This document shows positions 59,904 to 64,000 of a DNA stretch of 64,000 nucleotides, in pieces (the first letter of the stretch is position 1; every line of letters begins with the position of its first letter). The notes beneath the pieces are model-generated. The model searched no databases, was not told the origin of the DNA, and was given only the letters and a program-made list of their open reading frames with translations. The position numbers and the translations under genes are program-made. Where the stretch lies: positions 2,704,103-2,768,102 of the forward strand of contig CP001673.1 of NCBI GenBank assembly GCA_000023725.1, written 5' to 3'. The stretch comes from Flavobacteriaceae bacterium 3519-10. Its GTDB lineage: Bacteria; Bacteroidota; Bacteroidia; Flavobacteriales; Weeksellaceae.

Positions 59904-61766
59904 ATGATTAGCGAAATATACGATGTAATAGTTGTTGGTGCAGGACACGCGGGAAGCGAGGCTGCTGCGGCAGCGGCAAACATGGGCTCGAAAACCCTTC
60001 TCATCACCATGAATATGCAGACAATTGGCCAGATGTCCTGCAATCCCGCCATGGGGGGAATAGCCAAAGGCCAGATTGTACGCGAGATCGACGCGATGGG
60101 CGGCTATTCAGGCATTATTGCTGATAAATCAGCGATACAGTTTAAGATGCTTAATCTTTCAAAAGGTCCGGCCATGTGGTCGCCACGCACCCAGAACGAC
60201 CGCATGCTCTTTGCTGAAGAATGGCGAATTGCGCTCGAAAACACTCCTAACCTGGACTTTTTTCAGGATATGGTTAAAAGCCTCATCATCGAGAATAACA
60301 AGGTTTGCGGTGTCGTAACATCCCTTGGTATCCAAATCCGCGGTAAATCAGTGGTCCTTACAAACGGAACCTTTCTAAACGGACTTATACACGTTGGAGA
60401 TAAACAGCTAGGAGGCGGCAGAATGGGCGAACCACGTGCCTTCGGCATCACAGAGCAGCTCGTTTCCTTAGGATTTGAGGCCGGACGTATGAAAACAGGC
60501 ACGCCTCCACGGGTTGATGGCAGAAGCCTCGACTATTCTAAAATGGAGGAGCAAAAGGGAGATGAAAATCCACAGAAATTCTCATATTCGGATACGCCAA
60601 CACTCACAAAACAACTGAGTTGTCACATTGTTTACACCAATGAAACAGTTCACGAAATATTAAAAGAAGGATTCGACAGAAGCCCTATGTTTAATGGCAC
60701 AATACAAAGCATCGGTCCACGCTATTGCCCAAGTATCGAAGACAAAGTAAACCGCTTCGCCGAAAGAACCCGCCACCAGCTTTTCGTAGAACCGGAAGGA
60801 TGGCGAACGGTAGAAATTTATGTAAACGGTTTCAGTTCGTCGCTGCCGGAAGATGTACAGATTAAAGCGATGAAACATATCCCAGGGTTCGAAAATGTAA
60901 AGGTTTTCAGACCGGGTTACGCTATCGAATACGATTACTTCCCTCCTACCCAACTCCATCATACACTTGAAACTAAACTCATTGAAAATCTGTACTTTGC
61001 AGGTCAGATTAATGGCACTACAGGCTATGAAGAAGCGGCCGGACAAGGCCTGATGGCAGGTATAAATGCCCACAACAAAGTAAAAGAGAAAGAAGAATTC
61101 ATTCTAAAACGTGATGAAGCATATATCGGCGTTCTGATAGATGATTTAATTACAAAAGGTACTGAAGAACCGTACCGTATGTTCACATCAAGAGCGGAAT
61201 ACCGCTTGCTTCTGCGACAGGACAATGCGGATGTGCGCCTCACCGAAAAATCATTTAATATAGGCCTTGCCGATGAGCACCGACTTAAAAACGTACAGAA
61301 TAAGATTGCTCAGGGATCGGAATTGGAAGGATTCTTACGCGAAACAAGTTTAAAACCCGGTATCATCAACCCTATCCTGGCCGAAATAGAGTCGGCACCT
61401 GTAGATCAGGCCTACAAAGCTTCACAGATTTTAACGCGACCAAATATGACGCTGCAAAAACTCGAGCAAATTGATTTTATTAAAGAACGTTCATCAGAAT
61501 TTTCAGATGAAGTGAAAGAACAGGCAGAAATCAATATCAAGTACAAAGGATATATCGACAAGGAACGTGAGAGCGTGGCTAAGATGACCAGACTCGAAAC
61601 CATCGCTATTCCTGAAGATTTCGATTTTTGTAAAATTAACTCACTATCTGCTGAATCGCGCCAGAAACTGAACAAAGTAAGACCCAGAACCATCGCGCAA
61701 GCCGGCCGGATCAGTGGCGTTTCCCCTGCAGATATGAATGTTCTCTTAATTTACCTCGGAAGGTAA
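59904..61766 (+). CDS. mnmG: tRNA uridine-5-carboxymethylaminomethyl modification enzyme MnmG
   Basis: MnmG (GidA), with MnmE, adds the cmnm5 group to wobble U34 in several tRNAs. The 620 residues are the standard length. FAD-binding GAGHAGSEAA begins at residue 12, followed by SCNPAMGGIAKG near 47, GTFLNG near 153, the conserved RPGYAIEYD near 335, and the helical C-terminal domain ending LIYLGR that binds tRNA. Two perfect parS-like palindromes flank it, and gidA is often near the replication origin in other bacteria; origin proximity here is not proven. mnmA in this window acts at the same tRNA position. Confidence 0.96.
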   Translation: MISEIYDVIVVGAGHAGSEAAAAAANMGSKTLLITMNMQTIGQMSCNPAMGGIAKGQIVREIDAMGGYSGIIADKSAIQFKMLNLSKGPAMWSPRTQNDRMLFAEEWRIALENTPNLDFFQDMVKSLIIENNKVCGVVTSLGIQIRGKSVVLTNGTFLNGLIHVGDKQLGGGRMGEPRAFGITEQLVSLGFEAGRMKTGTPPRVDGRSLDYSKMEEQKGDENPQKFSYSDTPTLTKQLSCHIVYTNETVHEILKEGFDRSPMFNGTIQSIGPRYCPSIEDKVNRFAERTRHQLFVEPEGWRTVEIYVNGFSSSLPEDVQIKAMKHIPGFENVKVFRPGYAIEYDYFPPTQLHHTLETKLIENLYFAGQINGTTGYEEAAGQGLMAGINAHNKVKEKEEFILKRDEAYIGVLIDDLITKGTEEPYRMFTSRAEYRLLLRQDNADVRLTEKSFNIGLADEHRLKNVQNKIAQGSELEGFLRETSLKPGIINPILAEIESAPVDQAYKASQILTRPNMTLQKLEQIDFIKERSSEFSDEVKEQAEINIKYKGYIDKERESVAKMTRLETIAIPEDFDFCKINSLSAESRQKLNKVRPRTIAQAGRISGVSPADMNVLLIYLGR

Positions 61767-61773
61767 AAACATT

Positions 61774-61793
61774 TATGTTTCACGTGAAACATT
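61774..61793. promoter_or_regulatory. parS-like palindrome 2
   Basis: ATGTTTCACGTGAAACAT at 61775-61792 is a perfect 18-bp palindrome identical to palindrome 1, located in the 60-bp gap between mnmG and the methyltransferase. The two copies are about 1.9 kb apart. Confidence 0.8.
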
Positions 61794-61826
61794 TAATAAA
61801 TATTATTGTAGAATTTAAATCTATTG

Positions 61827-62645
61827 ATGAAGATCACCGACCATTTTCTTTCCAAAGAAACTTTTGAACTTGTTGAAACCGAAGTACCCGGCGTCCTGAA
61901 GACCTCCCCTATTCCATCCGACTTAGGTCGCTATTATGAAAGCAAAGATTATATATCACACCATCAGGATTCGGGAAGTTTAAAAGAGAAAATTTACAAA
62001 AAACTCCAGAAGGTAAATCTCAACTTCAAAAGAAATATACTCGCAAAAGAATTGCCTAAAGACGCAAATGTATTAGACTACGGCTGCGGCGCCGGTGAAT
62101 TTTTAAAATATATCGAAACCGATTTTACTACATTTGGTTACGAGCCCAGTGCTACCGCTCGTCAACTTTCAATTCAAAAGTTCACAAAAACCAAGGTTAT
62201 AAACGACCTAAGCGTAATAGCCGATCAAAGTCTGGACGCAATAACATTATGGCATGTCCTCGAACATATTGATAATCAGGATGATATATTAAATTTATTT
62301 CATAATAAACTGAAGCCCAACGGATTACTGATTATCGCTGTACCAAACCATACCTCTTACGACGCAAAACGATACAAGGAATTTTGGGCAGCTTATGACG
62401 TTCCCCGACATATTTACCACTTCTCTAAAAATGGAATGGGAATTTTAATGAACAACGAAAAATGGAATTTGAAATATACCAGACCGTTACTCCTGGATTC
62501 GTTCTATATTTCGATGTTGAGCGAAAAATATAAAAAATCACCAATTTTCTGGTTGAAAGGTTTCATCTTCGGAGCTATTTCTAATTTTAAAGCGGTTAAA
62601 ACCGGCGAATTCTCAAGTCTGATATACGTAATCGGAAAAGAATAG
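61827..62645 (+). CDS. Class I SAM-dependent methyltransferase
   Basis: The 272-residue methyltransferase starts at ATG 61827 (the TTG at 61824 is a poorer alternative). A Cys-free N-terminus with GVLKTSPIPSDLGRYYESKDYISH precedes the SAM motif I VLDYGCGAGEF near 88, motif II DQSLDAITLWHVLEH near 130-145 and motif III GLLIIAVPN. The combination of YYES-x-x-Y and W-H-V-L-E-H is typical of methyltransferase type 11/23 proteins that act on lipids or glycans; the substrate is unknown. It follows mnmG and parS 2 and ends in a shared terminator. Confidence 0.85.
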   Translation: MKITDHFLSKETFELVETEVPGVLKTSPIPSDLGRYYESKDYISHHQDSGSLKEKIYKKLQKVNLNFKRNILAKELPKDANVLDYGCGAGEFLKYIETDFTTFGYEPSATARQLSIQKFTKTKVINDLSVIADQSLDAITLWHVLEHIDNQDDILNLFHNKLKPNGLLIIAVPNHTSYDAKRYKEFWAAYDVPRHIYHFSKNGMGILMNNEKWNLKYTRPLLLDSFYISMLSEKYKKSPIFWLKGFIFGAISNFKAVKTGEFSSLIYVIGKE

Positions 62646-62764
62646 TTTTTTGATTTTTAAGGCATTTCTGACGGTCAATTTTTTACAATTTCTACTGAAA
62701 TTTTAGATTTTTACGACATCAATTAATTTAATACGCGGATTCCAATATTCCCATTTACGACAAA

Positions 62765-62794
62765 AAAAAGAGTCTCGCTTCGAGACTCTTTTTA
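62765..62794. terminator. Bidirectional terminator between methyltransferase gene and pgk
   Basis: AAAAAGAGTCTCG (62765-62777) pairs perfectly with CGAGACTCTTTTT (62781-62793) around CTT; T-rich on both strands. Confidence 0.85.
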
Positions 62795-62809
62795 TATCAT
62801 AATATAAAC

Positions 62810-64000
62810 TTAACTGTTTATCGCTTTTACTCCAGGAAGCTCTTTTCCTTCAAGACTTTCAAGCATCGCTCCCCCACCGGTGGAAACATAACTCACTTTG
62901 TCTTCATATCCGAACTGTTTCACGAAAGCAACGCTATCGCCGCCGCCTACAAGCGAAAATGCGCCCAGACGTGTAGCTTCCGCAATACTTTCACCTAAAG
63001 CTACAGTTCCAGCCGAAAAGTTGGGCATTTCGAAAACACCAATTGGCCCATTCCATAAAATGGTGCGCGAATTAAGCAATACGTCATGGAATAACAGACG
63101 CGTCTTGGGACCGGCGTCCATTCCCATCCATCCATCTGGTATATCGTAAATATCCTCTTCTCTGGTGTCTGCGTCGTTACTGAACTCATCAGCAATAACA
63201 GTATCCGAAGGAAGATAAACTTTAACATTCTGCTCCTTGGCTTTTTCTAAAATGCTCAGCGCCATATTCATCTTATCTTCCTCAAGCAAGGAATTTCCTA
63301 TTCTTCCGCCAAGCGCTCTAATAAAAGTGAAAGCCATCCCTCCGCCGATGATCAGATTGTCAATCGCCGGTAAAATATTCTCAATAATGGTTATTTTAGT
63401 CGAAACTTTCGATCCTCCAAGTATTGCAGTTACGGGCTTCTCACCGCTTCCGAGCACTTTATCCACAGCTTCAAGCTCTTTCGCCATCAGTAAACCGAAA
63501 AACTTAGTTTGAGGAAAAAACTGTGCGATAACTGCCGTAGAAGCATGCGCGCGATGCGCCGTACCGAAGGCGTCATTCACATAAGCATCACCGTATTTTG
63601 AGAGTTTTTCAGCGAATGCTGCATCGCCATTTTCTTCCTCACTGTAAAAACGCAGGTTTTCAAGCAAAAGAACTTCACCAGGTTGCAGGTTACCACTCAT
63701 ATCGGTAGCGTCTTGCCCTATGCAGTCAGCACAGAATTTAACATCGCGACCCAAAATTTCACCAATTTCAGCTACAATGCCTTTAAGCGAAAAATCTTCA
63801 GTAAACTTTCCTTTCGGGCGGCCCAGATGCGTCATTAAAATTACTGATCCTCCATCGCCAATTATTTTATCAATAGTAGGTTTCACCGCCTCAATTCGGG
63901 TGCCGTCAGTAATCTTCAGGTCTGCGCTTTGAGGCACATTGAAATCCACACGCACCAATGCCTTTTTATCTTTGAAATCGAAATCGTTTACTGTTTTCAT
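62810..64000 (-). CDS. pgk: Phosphoglycerate kinase
   Basis: Pgk makes ATP from 1,3-bisphosphoglycerate in glycolysis and works in reverse in gluconeogenesis. The 396-residue protein starts at the very last base of the window (ATG 63998-64000), so the promoter is not visible. Motifs: RVDFNVPQ (17-24), the substrate-binding THLGRPKG near 58, GDAYVNDAFGTAHRAHAST (nucleotide-hinge region), ILGGSKVSTK near 195 and the C-terminal GGGDSVAFV with G-G-G-A-M-L-E near 370. Length and motifs are standard; it is complete. Confidence 0.96.
   Translation of the reverse strand: MKTVNDFDFKDKKALVRVDFNVPQSADLKITDGTRIEAVKPTIDKIIGDGGSVILMTHLGRPKGKFTEDFSLKGIVAEIGEILGRDVKFCADCIGQDATDMSGNLQPGEVLLLENLRFYSEEENGDAAFAEKLSKYGDAYVNDAFGTAHRAHASTAVIAQFFPQTKFFGLLMAKELEAVDKVLGSGEKPVTAILGGSKVSTKITIIENILPAIDNLIIGGGMAFTFIRALGGRIGNSLLEEDKMNMALSILEKAKEQNVKVYLPSDTVIADEFSNDADTREEDIYDIPDGWMGMDAGPKTRLLFHDVLLNSRTILWNGPIGVFEMPNFSAGTVALGESIAEATRLGAFSLVGGGDSVAFVKQFGYEDKVSYVSTGGGAMLESLEGKELPGVKAINS

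Noticed and set aside
59869..61793. Replication origin at the parS-flanked mnmG
   Set aside because: No dnaA gene, no DnaA-box cluster and no AT-rich unwinding region could be recognised around the sites; parS sites alone do not prove an origin.
1..64000. tRNA, rRNA, CRISPR arrays, insertion sequences or prophage
   Set aside because: None recognised by reading; no transposase, integrase, repeat-spacer run or cloverleaf was seen.

Overview
The window looks like chromosomal DNA from a flavobacterium of the Chryseobacterium/Kaistella group (Bacteroidota). The signs are GLPGLI-family secreted proteins, GldH, a fused MurF-alanine racemase, a MurC-like second Mur ligase, RicT, 2TM-domain histidine kinase genes, promoter-like TAnnTTTG boxes just ahead of many starts with little Shine-Dalgarno signal, and intergenic hairpin repeats of a kind I associate with Chryseobacterium. 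Genus-level assignment is inference. It is almost entirely core genome: I see no phage, IS element, CRISPR, tRNA or rRNA.

Layout. 1-0.8 kb: 5' part of a glycosyltransferase and a small membrane protein. 0.9-9.1 kb: clpC, an acidic TPR protein, glmM, and a ferrous-iron operon feoA-feoB plus a 50-residue Cys-tailed FeoB partner. 9.2-17 kb: envelope genes (two GLPGLI proteins, a TonB-receptor-like barrel, a secreted M14 peptidase) with a DinB-like and a JmjC/cupin-like protein. 17.2-20.9 kb: lepA and an ECF sigma factor operon with a membrane-anchored putative anti-sigma protein and a Spy-like periplasmic protein. 21-25.4 kb: DUF2520-like, KdsC-like and Maf genes, a YdeI-like protein, rplY and prs. 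25.4-39.9 kb: GDSL lipoprotein, FadL-type porin, ricT, gldH, PBP1A, selO, a polytopic membrane protein, sodC, a TonB-dependent receptor and small envelope proteins. 40-44.6 kb: mnmA, a GlcG/HbpS-like protein and a LytS/LytTR two-component operon with 2TM proteins. 44.7-54.1 kb: C-terminal processing protease, surE, a small HD hydrolase, guaC, a frameshifted secreted-protein gene, fabG, rsmI, the MurC-like ligase and an unknown acidic protein. 54.2-64 kb: tdk, murF-alr, patatin-like phospholipase, ybeY, mnmG, a methyltransferase and pgk.

The most interesting signals are non-coding. (1) Three near-identical promoter-like sites (CTGTAACAA, 14 bp, then nnACnAATn) lie 46-50 bp ahead of two GLPGLI/barrel transcription units and the periplasmic protease, suggesting an extracytoplasmic-function sigma regulon. 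(2) Five intergenic elements share a design of conserved boxes around a hairpin of unrelated sequence. (3) Two perfect 18-bp parS-like palindromes flank mnmG. (4) An inverted repeat covers the feoA promoter. (5) One secreted-protein gene is split exactly at an ATGA stop/start overlap.
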